From Telmatactis stephensoni (taxonomy: Eukaryota > Cnidaria > Anthozoa > Actiniaria > Isophelliidae), in assembly GCA_029948255.1 (NCBI GenBank), contig JALIZF010001805.1:192501-256500 (forward strand): a DNA stretch of 64,000 bases, in the 5' to 3' direction. Numbering within the stretch: the first letter of the stretch is position 1; each line of letters starts with the position of its first letter. Made by a program: the position numbers and the translations under genes. The notes under the pieces were generated by a model that searched no databases, was not told the origin of the DNA, and worked only from the letters and a program-made list of their open reading frames with translations. Below, piece by piece: positions 48,711-60,023 of this stretch.

Positions 48711-48920
48711 GGTCAAGAGTGAGTTGCTCAATTCGTGGAGTGAAAAATGGAAGCATGCTCAATAAAAAAAGTATATCGAGCCACCTTAAAATGTATAATG
48801 CATGGCAAAACCATGTGATATAATAACTCATGGGCTTGCCGCGTTGTTGCGTCGTAACGAAGTCACGTGATGTCAAACAGTCAATCAAAATCTTCCAATC
48901 TAATAATAATAACAAATAAC

Positions 48921-48940
48921 GTTCTTGTTCTCATTTACAG
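48921..48940 (+). promoter_or_regulatory. Splice acceptor setting the start of the secreted-protein exon
   Basis: GTTCTTGTTCTCATTTACAG is a strong polypyrimidine tract and acceptor 28 nt before the chosen ATG. It implies a non-coding first exon upstream. Confidence 0.6.
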
Positions 48941-48968
48941 TCAAGCTTGTGAACTCAGATTGGCAAGG

Positions 48969-51764
48969 ATGATCGCTACCAAATGCATCATTGCTGTCGT
49001 TGTGATTTTTATCGGAGTACAAGCGGAAGCACTTGAAACTAGGACCAACTGGGCCACAATGCTGAACAAAGCTATCGAAACAAGAATTTCATGCGTTGAA
49101 AAGCTCAGAAAGTTTGTCGATAATCCAAATCTCCAAAACCTACACACTTTAATCGCCACCCTTGAAGCAGTTTCTTCTGACCTGAAATCCGCTTTTAATT
49201 TCAATGGAGATCAACCTGCCTCAACACCCGAGATCAACCAACTATGTAACACTCTTAAGAAGGAAAAGCGTCTCGAGGATAAGGTGGACAGAATCTTTAA
49301 AATGAAACGGCCCTTCTTGCTCGCATTATGGCAAGAGTTTCGTGGACCCGTGGCGAATTTCATAACCCAAGAATTGTGTGGATACCCTGAAATGAGTGAT
49401 GTACTACCGTCTCAAATACCGGCCTTATGCAAATCAATAAAGAATGATTTATTGACTTATTGGGAAGTGGTGGACAAGATTTCAACGAGAATGATTTGCA
49501 CAAGTGTTAACCACTGCAACACTAATAATAAAATTAATGATATGGTTAATATAAAAACCCAGTCAGCTTGCACTACTGACAACAAATGTAACCTGATCCA
49601 AGCACTGCCGCTGATGGGATCGTTGCTGTGGTACAAAATGAATTATTATCTATCAATAGGCTTTGTAATTCGGGACTGTAAAATCAAACGGAGTGACCCA
49701 GACTTACCCCCATCCCGGCAAACCGATTTACTGGAAAACACAAAAAATATCAAGGAAATGGCAAGGCTGATGATGACATATAGCACTATTGTTTACTGGA
49801 GACGTTTTTTCCCAAAAGATCTAGGCGGAAGCATATTTGCCGATCTAGACCAAGCTATGTCATTCCTAGCGGAAAGGGAGAATATTTTGAAGTTCGCCAG
49901 GACGGCTTGCATCAAGCTAGAAGCAGAAGACATGTGTAACATTGGAGGCGTTTACAAATATTATGTGTCACTGAAGAAACTGAAGCAAAACCGACTAAAT
50001 CCTGAAACGATGCGCAACTTGAGATTAAATTCTAAAATTAGTCATAAACAAATGATCACGTTTACGCATAACGCTTTGAGGCATATTCGACTTCTCGAAA
50101 GAATCCACCGATTGGACAACAACTTACAAACAAGAATTAGAGGTATTGCAAAATACTTTTCAGGTGTGGCAACGTATGATCAAGGCATTGCACAGGCTGA
50201 CGTTAATTTTATATCAAACAGGTTAACGAAATTTAATACATCGGCTAACCAGCTGAGCACAAAGATTGGCGAAGACATGCAGCACCTTTTTAATATCTTG
50301 ATCGCCACAAAAATAATAGAAGGTTATGGACAATTAAAGGTACTTGTACTTAAAATTGCTGAGAGTATAAATCCTTTTAAGGTCATCTTCGGTGGTGCTG
50401 ATGCCGATGAAATCTATCAGCAAATGGGCAAACTCGAAAATGCGATCTTGAATATAGCAAGAAGTTTCCTTCTCAAGAATAAATTAGTGACAGTCATCCA
50501 AGACACTAAAAACTTAGTAAAAAAGTTCATCGATAACGCAAAACAGATTTCTGGCCTTAGAGACCTTGTGAACAAAATTAAAACTGGAAAGATTAAACAA
50601 ATGGATTTTAATGGTGAGAAATTTATCAAGGAATATGACAACTACAAGCCTAGTGTAAGAAAAGACGTGTTGGCTAAAAATGATGCTCTTTGGGAGGGTT
50701 TGAGAGAGACTGCCTGTGCACTTTTGTATCAAGGAGAAGCTACGTACTCGTCTATATTGAAAGCAACGCAAAAGACGAACTGTGTGAACCTGAAAGGATC
50801 TCTAGCTCAATTTTCTTTGCTAAGAGGACAGATTTTCGATTTTCAGTTTAATGTTCTCTCGGCTCTCGCTCGCGTTGTTCGTGGCGTCGTTGCCAAGAAG
50901 TTGGCTTCAAAAATATCGAAGTCAAATGATATTCTGGAAGGAAGCCAGCTGATGCTAGGATTCTTCATGAGTCAATACCGACTTCAGTCATATGCAGCTT
51001 CGTATTGCAACCAACTAGAGTACCTGAATTTCGGGAAAACAATCAGTGTGAGTGCTTGTTCGCCGACTGCCGGTGGATTCGTCACAGGTACCGAGCTAGA
51101 CAGACTCAAAGCTTATAGCTTACCTCGCAGTGTAGACACTTATGTCCAGAACAAGCATGTTTACATACCAACGCGCCCACAGTTTAACGGGGATACAGGC
51201 TTTATCGATATCCCTGCTCTTGCCAAAGGTAAATCAGTTGTTTTTAGCTTGCCTGCTAACAAAACGTGGCTTCGAAAATACGACTGGCTATCAAAAGCAG
51301 ACCACCTGGCACCATTTGTGCAAAGTTTCAACTTGTACCTTCCACTCAAGGTGTACAAAACAGGGAAAGAGAAAACGTATTCAAAGACCACCATTCAATT
51401 GACTTCAGTGGCTCCCAGCTTCTTTACTAAATCTGGCGTTCTCTACGACCTTCCAGAACGCAAATACGTCACCAAATACAAGGAAGGCTATAATCGGTGC
51501 AGAGGAAAAGAAATTCCCAATCTTTACAGTCACGGTAACGCGATATGCGTCACCACCACCACAATAACGTCTCCAGGAAAAAGCATTTTGCCTACAATTC
51601 TTTCAACATGGAGGCTTAACTATACCAAAGAAAGCGGAAACCGCGACCTGAAATGGGATGCTCCGTACTCCGCACTCCGTAATCCAGACTTCCGGATTAT
51701 TGGGGACGTGAAGCTTATTTTCCTTTTAAATCGCAAAAGGAAACGAGCTTCAGTTGATGTTTGA
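48969..51764 (+). CDS. Large intronless secreted protein, unrecognised family
   Basis: Start: the frame is open from 48867, but a polypyrimidine acceptor (TCTCATTTACAG, ending 48940) precedes ATG 48969, and translation from there begins with a signal peptide (IIAVVVIFIGVQAEA). So 48969 is chosen, giving 931 aa, with a spliced 5' UTR. Residues about 22-650 look alpha-helical with scattered Cys (about 17 in all) and a KMNYYLSIGF segment. Residues about 700-915 are strand-rich, with IDIPALAKGKSVVFSLPAN, KTWLRKYDWLSKADHLAPFV, GVLYDLPERKYVTKYKEGYN and LPTILSTWRLNYT. The C-terminus is basic (RKRKR). No transmembrane helix after the signal and no enzyme motif are evident. A coral-lineage secreted protein is my inference. 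AATAAA at 51932-51937 would end the transcript. Codon use and the unbroken length argue that the gene is active. Confidence 0.85.
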   Translation: MIATKCIIAVVVIFIGVQAEALETRTNWATMLNKAIETRISCVEKLRKFVDNPNLQNLHTLIATLEAVSSDLKSAFNFNGDQPASTPEINQLCNTLKKEKRLEDKVDRIFKMKRPFLLALWQEFRGPVANFITQELCGYPEMSDVLPSQIPALCKSIKNDLLTYWEVVDKISTRMICTSVNHCNTNNKINDMVNIKTQSACTTDNKCNLIQALPLMGSLLWYKMNYYLSIGFVIRDCKIKRSDPDLPPSRQTDLLENTKNIKEMARLMMTYSTIVYWRRFFPKDLGGSIFADLDQAMSFLAERENILKFARTACIKLEAEDMCNIGGVYKYYVSLKKLKQNRLNPETMRNLRLNSKISHKQMITFTHNALRHIRLLERIHRLDNNLQTRIRGIAKYFSGVATYDQGIAQADVNFISNRLTKFNTSANQLSTKIGEDMQHLFNILIATKIIEGYGQLKVLVLKIAESINPFKVIFGGADADEIYQQMGKLENAILNIARSFLLKNKLVTVIQDTKNLVKKFIDNAKQISGLRDLVNKIKTGKIKQMDFNGEKFIKEYDNYKPSVRKDVLAKNDALWEGLRETACALLYQGEATYSSILKATQKTNCVNLKGSLAQFSLLRGQIFDFQFNVLSALARVVRGVVAKKLASKISKSNDILEGSQLMLGFFMSQYRLQSYAASYCNQLEYLNFGKTISVSACSPTAGGFVTGTELDRLKAYSLPRSVDTYVQNKHVYIPTRPQFNGDTGFIDIPALAKGKSVVFSLPANKTWLRKYDWLSKADHLAPFVQSFNLYLPLKVYKTGKEKTYSKTTIQLTSVAPSFFTKSGVLYDLPERKYVTKYKEGYNRCRGKEIPNLYSHGNAICVTTTTITSPGKSILPTILSTWRLNYTKESGNRDLKWDAPYSALRNPDFRIIGDVKLIFLLNRKRKRASVDV

Positions 51765-51931
51765 ATGCTGTACCAATGCCAAGTATAAACCGTAATGGAA
51801 TAACAAGTCTTGTCCCGGTTCAAGTACTCCTGGAATCTCGACAGGTATCGATCGATGTCAAACGTGGCCTGTTTGAATTCTTGATTTTTTGAAGTTGATT
51901 GTTTAGATTGAAAAGCAAATATGAAAATTGA

Positions 51932-51937
51932 AATAAA
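51932..51937 (+). terminator. Poly(A) signal AATAAA for the secreted-protein gene
   Basis: AATAAA lies 168 nt downstream of the TGA at 51762-51764, a usual 3' UTR length. Confidence 0.6.
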
Positions 51938-52134
51938 AAGTCTAATTTGTTACCCCCGTATGTTGTCGTATGTTACCCGAATGTAACACTGTGCAAAAAG
52001 GCAAATATTTAAAAAGAATATGCTTGAATATGGACATGCATACTTCAAGTATTCAGGAAAATTCGATGAACGTCATGCTAGAATTACTCGGTACGAATCC
52101 GGAGAAAATTTCCATTTTCGTCCCGTATATGAAG

Positions 52135-52310
52135 CCTGGTTTTCAATAGTGACATAAGCATGTGCCAAGCAACATACGCAGATCGACTCAGTATTGTATT
52201 TATCACATAGGTGTTAGAAAAGACAAGCACTGCTAATGAGCACTGTCTTACTGAGTCTGCGTATGTTTCTTATGCTTATGCTTATGTCACTAGTGAAAAC
52301 TAGCCCTTAT
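52135..52310. mobile_element. MITE with ends CTAGTTTTCACTAG, copy 2
   Basis: CTGGTTTTCAATAGTGACAT at the left faces ATGTCACTAGTGAAAACTAG at the right. ACATACGCAG and CTGCGTATGT are mirrored inside. Same family as 22250-22420. Confidence 0.7.
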
Positions 52311-52450
52311 TCGTATGTTTACGAATGCATACATACGAATTGTCGTATGTTATTCGTATGTACTCGTATGTGACCTGCATGTACCCGTATGTAGTCGTGT
52401 GTGCCCGTATGTTGCTCGTACGTGTTACTTGTATGTACTTGTTGTAGACA
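52311..52450. repeat. Degenerate CGTATGT repeat
   Basis: Units of CGTATGT with 3-8 nt spacers (TCGTATGTTATTCGTATGT) repeat about a dozen times, giving a spurious Cys/Val/Tyr-rich frame. Confidence 0.75.
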
Positions 52451-52821
52451 CAATCGATCCAAATACATCCATGCACCAAACCCTAATTTCTCTGTACGCC
52501 GTGCATACTTTGTGTAGAGGTAATTGCTAGATGACGGTACAGGCGTATTAACCTATAGTACGAATGGAGGAATTGCATTTTCACATTTGCGCGCTGGACA
52601 AATGTACAATGCACAAGATAATAAAAATGTAATGTAATGTTTGTTCAAAGTCTGGTGTACAGCCACAACGGTGCTCGGCTCGACTGACGCCCACTTTTCT
52701 GAGTAAACGCACCCACTTTACAATCAAATCGCAGTAAAAAAAGTGTTCAATTCCACGGTACACTTTAAAGTGTCAAGAGAGATGTATGCAAAAGTTGCTG
52801 GTGAGAAATAAATCAATAAAA

Positions 52822-52960
52822 TAAAATAACTGTTTATTTAAGTGTCCAAGTCTTCTAGCGCTTGCGCACTAATTGGGGACACTGTACTCTCACACACACT
52901 ACCTCTACATTAAGTATTTTGCAAATTATCACTCGACTCACATATGTTGATTTTTGCTGA
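52822..52960 (-). mobile_element. SINE 3' tail, copy 3
   Basis: On the minus strand it carries GTGTCCCCAATTAGTGCGC and ends CTTAAATAAACAGTTATT, matching 12925-13040 and 24241-24358. Confidence 0.7.
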
Positions 52961-52979
52961 GAGATGAAAAACAACAAGA

Positions 52980-54715
52980 AATATAAACTTTAAAATACTC
53001 GTGTTTTATTGCAATCCCTCTAAAGAGAACGAAAATATTCCTCAAATGGAATAGGCGTAAGATACTATTTTTTTATTATTATTATTACCGCTGCAATTGT
53101 CACACTCTTGACTATCCTTCCGGTTTATGCGAAACAAATAAGAATTAAGAGCATGAAAACCAAGACGAAGTCTTGGATGCAAAATGGAAGCATAACGACT
53201 CAGAGATGCATTAAAATTTTCATTATACCTTTTGGAGAGGAAGAGTATGTTAATGAATTCTCTAAACTTTTGTATTGATCGTTGGTTCCTAACACAAGTT
53301 TCTAGAGAATTCCATTTTGAAATGGCCGATGAAAAGAAAGAGGTTTTGTATCTTTCTATTTTAGTAGGAATCGAAACAAAATTGTCTTTATTTCTTAATG
53401 GGAAGTTTGGTATCTCGCTAATTGTTTTAGGTAATAAACTTTTTAAAGGGGGTGGTGTATGATCATTAACAATCTTATAAAAAATAATCAACTTGTGAAC
53501 AAGTCTTCTCGTCTTCAAATCTTCCCAACCAAGTTCATTTAACAAACAATGCCTGCCGGTACCTTTCAAAGCGCCTGTGACAATGATGGATGATTGATAT
53601 TGAATATTTTCAAGCAAGTCAGATAAGTAAGTATCACAGCCGTCCCAGACTGCATCCGCATATTCCATAATAGACCTAATCATAGATTTGTATAAAACAA
53701 TTAATTTAGCTCTATTTAGTTTGTATTTGAGTCTTTTCAGAACTAGAACCCTTTTAGAAGCTTTATACGCCATGACACATTCGACGACAAAATAAGGCCC
53801 AAGTGGGTGTGGCTGTCCACCTCATCGATAACTTTGCCAGACAAATATATATTTGGATGAGCCGGTTTTTGTTTTTTAACTGAAAATAATATCGATTTAG
53901 TTTTCTTTGGATTCATTGATACTTGCCATTTATTAGACCAAACATTGATAGATTGAAGATCACCGTTAAGCTTTGCTGCTGAAAGTGAGGGATTATCAAC
54001 AATTTCCAAGAGGGATGTATCGTCTGCATATAAGAAGCACTTACATCCCAAAGAACAAGCAATGCCATTAACATATATCAAAAAAAGTAGTGGTCCTAAG
54101 ACCGAACCTTGAGGTACCCCAGCAGAAATGTTAGCTCATTCGGAACATTGCCTATCAATTAAAACTCTCTGGCATCTATCTGCAAGATAACTACGAAACC
54201 ACGTGAGAAGCGGATCCCTGATACCGATAGCCTCAAGTTTAAACATTATACCTTTATGCCATACCCGATCAAAGGCTTTACTGATATCTAAGAATACCAT
54301 TCGCACCTCCTTGCCGTTTTCCAGTGCTTCATAGATGGAATGAACTATCAATAATAGTTGGTTGACAGTAAAATCACCAGGTCGGAAACCCAATTGCAAA
54401 GGATAAAAAAAAAACGTTTTTCTTCAAGAAATTTATATAAGTTTTTAAAGACAACCTTTTCTAAAACTTTCGAAATAGACGGTAACAAAGATATTGGACG
54501 ATAATTAGTTTTATTTTGGCGATCCTCACTTTTATACAGAGGTATCACGTTTGATTTTTCCCACTCGCTTGGAAATTCACCCTTACGCAAACTCTCATTA
54601 TATAAATAGGTCAACGAGTCAGAAATTGCCGGAGCAAATAATTTGATTAGTTTATTACTTAAGGTACTATTAGCGAGAGAGGTAATTTTATCGACACACT
54701 TAGTCGAGGCGCGTG
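52980..54715 (-). mobile_element. LINE (CR1/jockey-type) ORF2 remnant
   Basis: Minus-strand reverse transcriptase motifs in order: FPSEWEKSNVIPLYK and NYRPISLLPSISKVLEK (54614-54430), VFLDISKAFDRVWH (about 54290), VPQGSVLGPLLFLIYVN (about 54090), FLYADDTSLLE (about 54010), then the C-terminal domain (NRAKLIVLYKSMIRSIMEYA to HPRLRLGFHALNSYLFRI). It is broken by a frameshift near 54405, a stop near 54130 and a frameshift near 53760, and is 5' truncated near 54715. Confidence 0.9.
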
Positions 54716-55548
54716 CCTTTACTTAAGGCCTGCTAAAACATGTCAACTCAAAAGAGGTGTTAAAGAAAATGATGCAAAAAGTTCTGAATGGCCAAAACAT
54801 TTTCAGCTAAAGACGTTTCTTAAAATGAACAATTATTGCTTGGCTACTTTTTGAACTTTATTGAAACCACTAATATCCTATATCGCTCGCAAAAGAAGCA
54901 ATTCCCGCATATTGCTTGACTAAGATCGTGCGAGAAAATTATAATTATACAAGTACAATTAAGAAAGACGTGAAACACATTCAACAGGTGGTTTATTGAC
55001 AAAAAAAAATTATGGCGTGTGCCTTCATTGTTTCGACCCAAACTAAATCCGGAAAGATCAGAACAAAATCGGCTCTACGCTTAAGGGATATAGTATTGAC
55101 TGCCGTAAGAGAAAAGAATTAAACAAAACAATGTAATAATCCATAGCTCACATGTGTTACAAAATGTTCAGAAGTATCTTAATCGTGGCGTGTGTTTGCC
55201 CGAAAAGTACACTTGTACATGAAGGAACGAAAATATAAATCAGGATTTATTTATTTATTTATTAACTTATATAGCGCGAATATCAATTGGGATATTTTCA
55301 TCCGCGATTATACGTAAGCTTTAGGTTTACTCCGAGTGTAGTAATAAAAATGTTGTCAGTCAACAGAGAAGTCAATAAAATAAAATAAAAAACACTAGAC
55401 CAAGTGTCAGAGTAGAAAGATTAACTCGATATCAATTATCAATCAACGATCGATAATTTGAAAATTAAACTAATATTTAAGGGAATAAACGAGGATTTTG
55501 AAACTTTGGAACGTTTATCAAGTCTCTCTGGGTTTCCTTGATCCCGAA
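54716..55548. other. No gene seen
   Basis: AT-rich DNA without recognised coding or repeat features, apart from a short TTTATTTATTTATT run at about 55244. Confidence 0.4.
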
Positions 55549-55724
55549 AAACAAACAAACAAACAAACAAACAAACAAACAAACAAACAAACAAACAAAC
55601 AAACAAACAAACAAACAAACGAACGAACGAACGAACGAACGAACGAACGAACGAACGAACGAACGAACGAACGAACGAACGAACGAACGAACGAACGAAC
55701 GAACGAACGAACGAACGAACGAAC
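55549..55724. repeat. Compound microsatellite (CAAA)n-(CGAA)n
   Basis: About 17 copies of AAAC switch abruptly at about 55620 to about 26 copies of GAAC. The single A-to-G difference between the units suggests one array grew from a mutated unit of the other. ORFs on both strands are by-products. Confidence 0.95.
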
Positions 55725-56100
55725 AAAATTAAAACAATGAAAGTCTGGCTGGTTCAGAACGTTTAAATAAATAAACAGAATTAAAAAAACGCACAACGAA
55801 CGACTAGAAATTCTGAAAATCGCTTTGATCGTACCGGGGTTGTACCAAACTGATACCGGGGGTATCGGAGCCATTCCGGCTAAAAATAGACATGACTTGT
55901 GCTGACACTGCACCGCGATTCTAAAAATAGATATGACGTGTTCGAACGGACCATTGATTGGCTCTTACGTCTAATCACGTCACATTGTAGTAGTACCCAG
56001 AATTAATAGCAATGACGTCACTCCCTGATCCGCCCGACTCAGAACGCTCATTCTGTATACTACTGCTACCGAGTCTTAAATTTGAGACATGACCTTTATT
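55725..56100. other. No gene seen
   Basis: Short intergenic stretch with a direct repeat AAAAATAGA(C/T)ATGAC(T/G)TGT at about 55883 and 55922; otherwise unremarkable. Confidence 0.35.
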
Positions 56101-56127
56101 TTAAGGCGATTCCAAGTGTCTCCGCGA

Positions 56128-56275
56128 AAAGCGATGTAAAATTATTACCACCACAGCAGAAGCTACAGCAAATGCCATGCGCAGTGTATTTGCAAGATAT
56201 GGCATCCCTGTACAGATCGTGATTGATAACGGGCCTCTCTTTCAATCCAAGGACTATGAGAATTTCCTTAAGTAG
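56128..56275 (+). pseudogene. Ty3/gypsy-like integrase fragment
   Basis: The frame reads TTTAEATANAMRSVFARYG then IPVQIVIDNGPLFQSKDYEN and stops at 56273-56275. This is part of the integrase catalytic core (second Asp in the DNGP motif) of an LTR retrotransposon. The first Asp and the Glu are not in the fragment, so it is dead. Confidence 0.75.
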
Positions 56276-56404
56276 TAAGCAGTAAGGAGGTCCCAGAGAA
56301 CCATCAGACCTCAACAGAGATTGATTGACAGTGCTAAATTAGAGTAACATTTGCTATGTTACAGAAACTTTGTTATTTCATATTGTTACATGTCGGTAAT
56401 TGCC

Positions 56405-56700
56405 AAGGGGGAAAGTGTCATAGTATGTGAGCCTGCATTTCAGGCATGCGGTTTTACCCATGACAATAACGCATTCTCGTAAACCGCCATCTTGTGTATT
56501 GTTCATTGTCGGGGTACTTGACAAACTGGTATCATTTTAGCTATTTTTAGCTTGTCATTGACAACACCAGCTAACATCAGAAGAGAAAGAAAGATCGATG
56601 ATGTCAGATAAGGGCAAGGCAATAAGGTCATCACAGGCTTTGGTAATCATCAGGTAATCATCTCGTAAGCAATATAGTGGTTATATACCAATTTAGTGAG
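56405..56700 (+). mobile_element. Possible polypurine tract and 3' LTR
   Basis: AAGGGGGAAAG at 56405-56415 is directly followed by TGTCATAGTATGTGAGCC, the arrangement expected for a polypurine tract and the TG start of a 3' LTR downstream of the integrase fragment. The right end of the LTR is not defined. Confidence 0.4.
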
Positions 56701-56819
56701 CTAAATAACAAAGACTAGAATAGATCATGAATACTTTGAAATAAAGTCGAAATATTGCAGATCATGTCATCTTCGTCATCGTACAAGAATCCAGAGCTTG
56801 GATTTTGCCTATGGAGATG

Positions 56820-57050
56820 ATTCCCTTTGGCTTTTGTAGTTCTTTCATGTTTTACTAAAATTTTAGAAATAAAAGTGAACTGGCCGAGAAAGTCCAAACT
56901 AAACTTTATGCAAACCAGGACGATTCTATATCAATATACAGACTCCTTCACGGTCATGATTTTCTAATTTGTTTTCTAATGAATCATTAATGAGTTTGAT
57001 AACGTGTATTTGAATTTGTATTCGTGTATCTGAATTTATATTTCAAACAG
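56820..57050. repeat. Segment duplicated at 62880-63125
   Basis: TTTATGCAAACCAGGACGAT, CTCCTTCACGGTCATG and TTAATGAGTTTGATAACGTG recur in the same order and orientation at 62880-63125 with moderate divergence. A weaker, partial match lies at about 38425-38530. Confidence 0.7.
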
Positions 57051-57489
57051 TTTCTTTGCTGAAATAAGACCCGGGGCCGATGGAATCAGACGGAAACGGT
57101 CTTCTCAAAACGCAACCAAAGCATCCTAGAATATATCGGGAACCACACACAGTTCCTTTAGATGTAGTACTTTTATTGTCAATAATAAATCTAAGAAATA
57201 TACATGGAAATAGAGTCCCACAGTCCTGGTGGATGCATCAGTTATATCAGTAATAATAATAAACATTCCAGGATTATGACTGCACATTATAAGAATAAAC
57301 TCAAGAAAATTTACATAAAATGGATAAATTTGAAATAGGAGGTATGAAAAGTCAGTGAAATGTAAGGTGAAATTAGCAAGGAATAATCTCAATCCAGTAT
57401 CCTTAATAAAGGGTATTGTACATGATTCCCATGCATATAAGGAAAACTACAAGTCATCTGTCTAAAAAAAATTGAAATCACAGAGTGAA

Positions 57490-58260
57490 TCATTCCAATT
57501 TTATTTTTCTGTCAAGTGATATAGAAACAAATCCTGGTCCTATGATCTCATTAAGACTACCCAAGCACCTTATAGTCAAGACAATGTGCTATTGTTTAGG
57601 TTGAATGCAGGTACCCAGTGTGTAGCTATGTCCCTTACATCTCTAATATTTGCCCACAGAAATAATGGTATAGTTCATCATCAATGGACTTAGTTCAAAT
57701 AATGAACATTGGTAATGAACTGTATGGTAGTTCATCTAGACTGTCCCGTCAAACATTTTTAATATTAACAGAAGTGCCTGAAATATTTTCCATATTCAAT
57801 ACTACCTATAAACTTGGCTAAAGTCCAAGCTATTCATGGCTATTGTACATTAGAAACGTTTGATTACTGTACATCATTGGTGTCAGAGTACAATGCAGTC
57901 TTTAATCTTTAATACCTTCATATTGAAATTAACAATTGGTTGTGGCCATGTACTGTATCTCAGATGGTAAAAACTATTTGATTCACATGCTAGAAATGCA
58001 ATTGCTATATGCCTTACCCTCAAGGACGCAATTGCTATGCCTCACCCCCACCCTCAATGTATTCTCTTTGTTTTTCTCTGATCAAATCTACCCAGTATTG
58101 GAATTTTTTAATATATACTTCTGCTGGACAGTATACAACAGCCTATAATCAGATGCACATATCTGTACCAGCCAATGCCAATAGCCACAGGCAGCCCAGT
58201 AACGCTGGCGACCAGCGTCTAGTTTGTTTTTGATTTTATCTGCACAATGATATTGTACTA
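57490..58260 (+). pseudogene. Decayed ORF with 2A-like motif and cysteine-protease-like segment
   Basis: LSSDIETNPGP (DIETNPGP at 57518-57541) fits the 2A ribosome-skipping consensus DxExNPGP. After a frameshift comes YSQDNVLLFRLNAGTQCVAM (Cys codon 57619-57621). In further frames follow NIGNELYGS, SRLSRQTFL, then KLFDSHARN (His codon 57986-57988). A Q-C-V-A block followed far downstream by D-S-H resembles papain-fold peptidases of the C76 type, and 2A motifs are known from CR1-like retroelements. At least three frame changes make it non-functional. The element type is uncertain. Confidence 0.5.
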
Positions 58261-59330
58261 ATGTTCTATAAAACATGTGAAAGATGAGTTGATCTCGATT
58301 ATTTCTTATCGGATTCAGTCATTACAAGATTTTAAAACCTACTTCAGAGAATCAGAGGCTATTTAGATTTTTCTGACTATTGAATATTTTTGGTCTCTCG
58401 ATAAGCCCAAAATGATCGATCAAAGTTATAGTTCATTTACTCATTAGCGATTGCGGTAAATTAGATGTACTGTACTACTGACAAATGTTTTTCCCTCATT
58501 TTTTGTTCCAGATTCTCCTGTTTTAATACTAAGACATTGCTGATGTAAAAATAATACCAATGGTATCGGACAATTGTGAATAAACAATTCGTGTTTGTGA
58601 ATAAATGCTTGTTATTTATGCAAACTGATTTGAGTTCCCAACACTTCTGTGCTTTTACTGCAATGGATCATCATTTATGTTTAACATTTTAGACAGTATA
58701 ACATTGCAGTTATTACTAGTACCCCTATACGTCAGTGGGGGCATCCATGGGCAGTCTTGGAATGGACACTTATACATTAGATGATGGTTGGGACTTGATC
58801 AAGTACTAAGACCATGCAGTTATCCATATGTACTGAGAGTGATCATTATATTATGCAAACTATGCTATAACTATATAAATCTACAATAGTAGACATGGTG
58901 ATGATTGTGGATGCTATATGTTTTGACTACCAGTAACATGTCCTCATAGAGGGCTTTTATTTTATCTTTCCTATTATAAACAAGCACTTATCAAACGCTT
59001 CATAATAACGAGCGAACAGACCGACTTATGGAATAAGCCTAAGCTCACCACATTAAATTCGAAATATGCGTGACCCAGCTGTCACGTATATAAAATATCA
59101 CCGAGGCCTTGGTATACGTTAGAGAAACATAACCTATGACCCTCGCTAAAAATATTGAATTCGTTCACAAAGAAAACATTGCATTTGTGTCTCATACTAG
59201 ACTGCAGACCGCATTCCCGTATCTTAAAAACACGTATTTTTTCTTGTTTGATCTCTTCATTTATAAAAAAGCACTGTAAGCTGCTTTAAGGCTCGAGTTG
59301 AAATAAAGTTTATGCATGTACGTGGATGTA
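58261..59330. other. No gene seen
   Basis: AT-rich DNA with no recognised ORF, RNA gene or inverted repeat. Confidence 0.4.
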
Positions 59331-59339
59331 TGTATATTT

Positions 59340-59478
59340 TGACATTTTGACACATTAAACAGTGCATTATATAAAGTTGTAATTGATGCAGGGAGTGTTA
59401 TTGTTAATATCAAGTGATCACACCTAAGCAAATCAAAACTGAAGCAAATCAAAATATGTTTACAACTTGCCATTAATT
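59340..59478. repeat. Left part of duplicated segment, copy A
   Basis: GCATTATATAAAGTTGTAAT, TGCAGGGAGTGTTATTGTTA and AATCAAAATATGTTTACAAC match 63190-63243 and 63706-63852. TTAA at 59404-59407 is the empty site of the MITE present in copy B. Confidence 0.75.
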
Positions 59479-59523
59479 ACTCGGGCTGCCTGTGGCAGCT
59501 CGAGTCTGGGTTTACCTTTGCGG

Positions 59524-59597
<74 letters not shown>
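59524..59597. repeat. (TCTA)n microsatellite
   Basis: About 18 perfect TCTA copies just inside the left end of the Helentron-like element. Confidence 0.95.
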
Positions 59598-60023
59598 AAC
59601 AGAAATGTTTATGAGACCTTATATTAGCAACAATTGACAAACAAATTTTAGACTTATAATATACAAAATAATATTTTCAATCAATGAAGAGTGATATTCA
59701 ACCACAAATTTTTACAAGCTTTGTGCAACCATGTTCACAGAAACAAGATAAAGTGGATGAATATATTGAAGATGTTACTATATGAAGTAGTATCAGGTTG
59801 ATGTGCACAGATGAGCTATATATGGTAACAGTAATGAGCATACATTGTATTACGTTACACTTCGAGTATTGAACTTCAAATAAAGCGTCAGCAACTGCAT
59901 GCAGACTACTGCTATAATCATTGATGTGCTTCATATTGAAAACAATTGGTAATACATGTATTGAAAAGTTGTGTTAAGAAACTGAAATGACTATACTGAA
60001 ATGATTTCATAGAAAGGTAACTG

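Noticed and set aside
48867..48968. Longer N-terminus of the secreted protein (34 extra codons)
   Set aside because: A strong acceptor at 48940 and the signal peptide at ATG 48969 indicate the upstream codons are intron.
52311..52530. Cys/Tyr/Val-rich ORF as a small secreted peptide
   Set aside because: It is translation of degenerate CGTATGT repeats with no signal peptide or splice context.
55439..55913. NERT / FVRS repeat proteins
   Set aside because: Translation of the AAAC/GAAC microsatellite.
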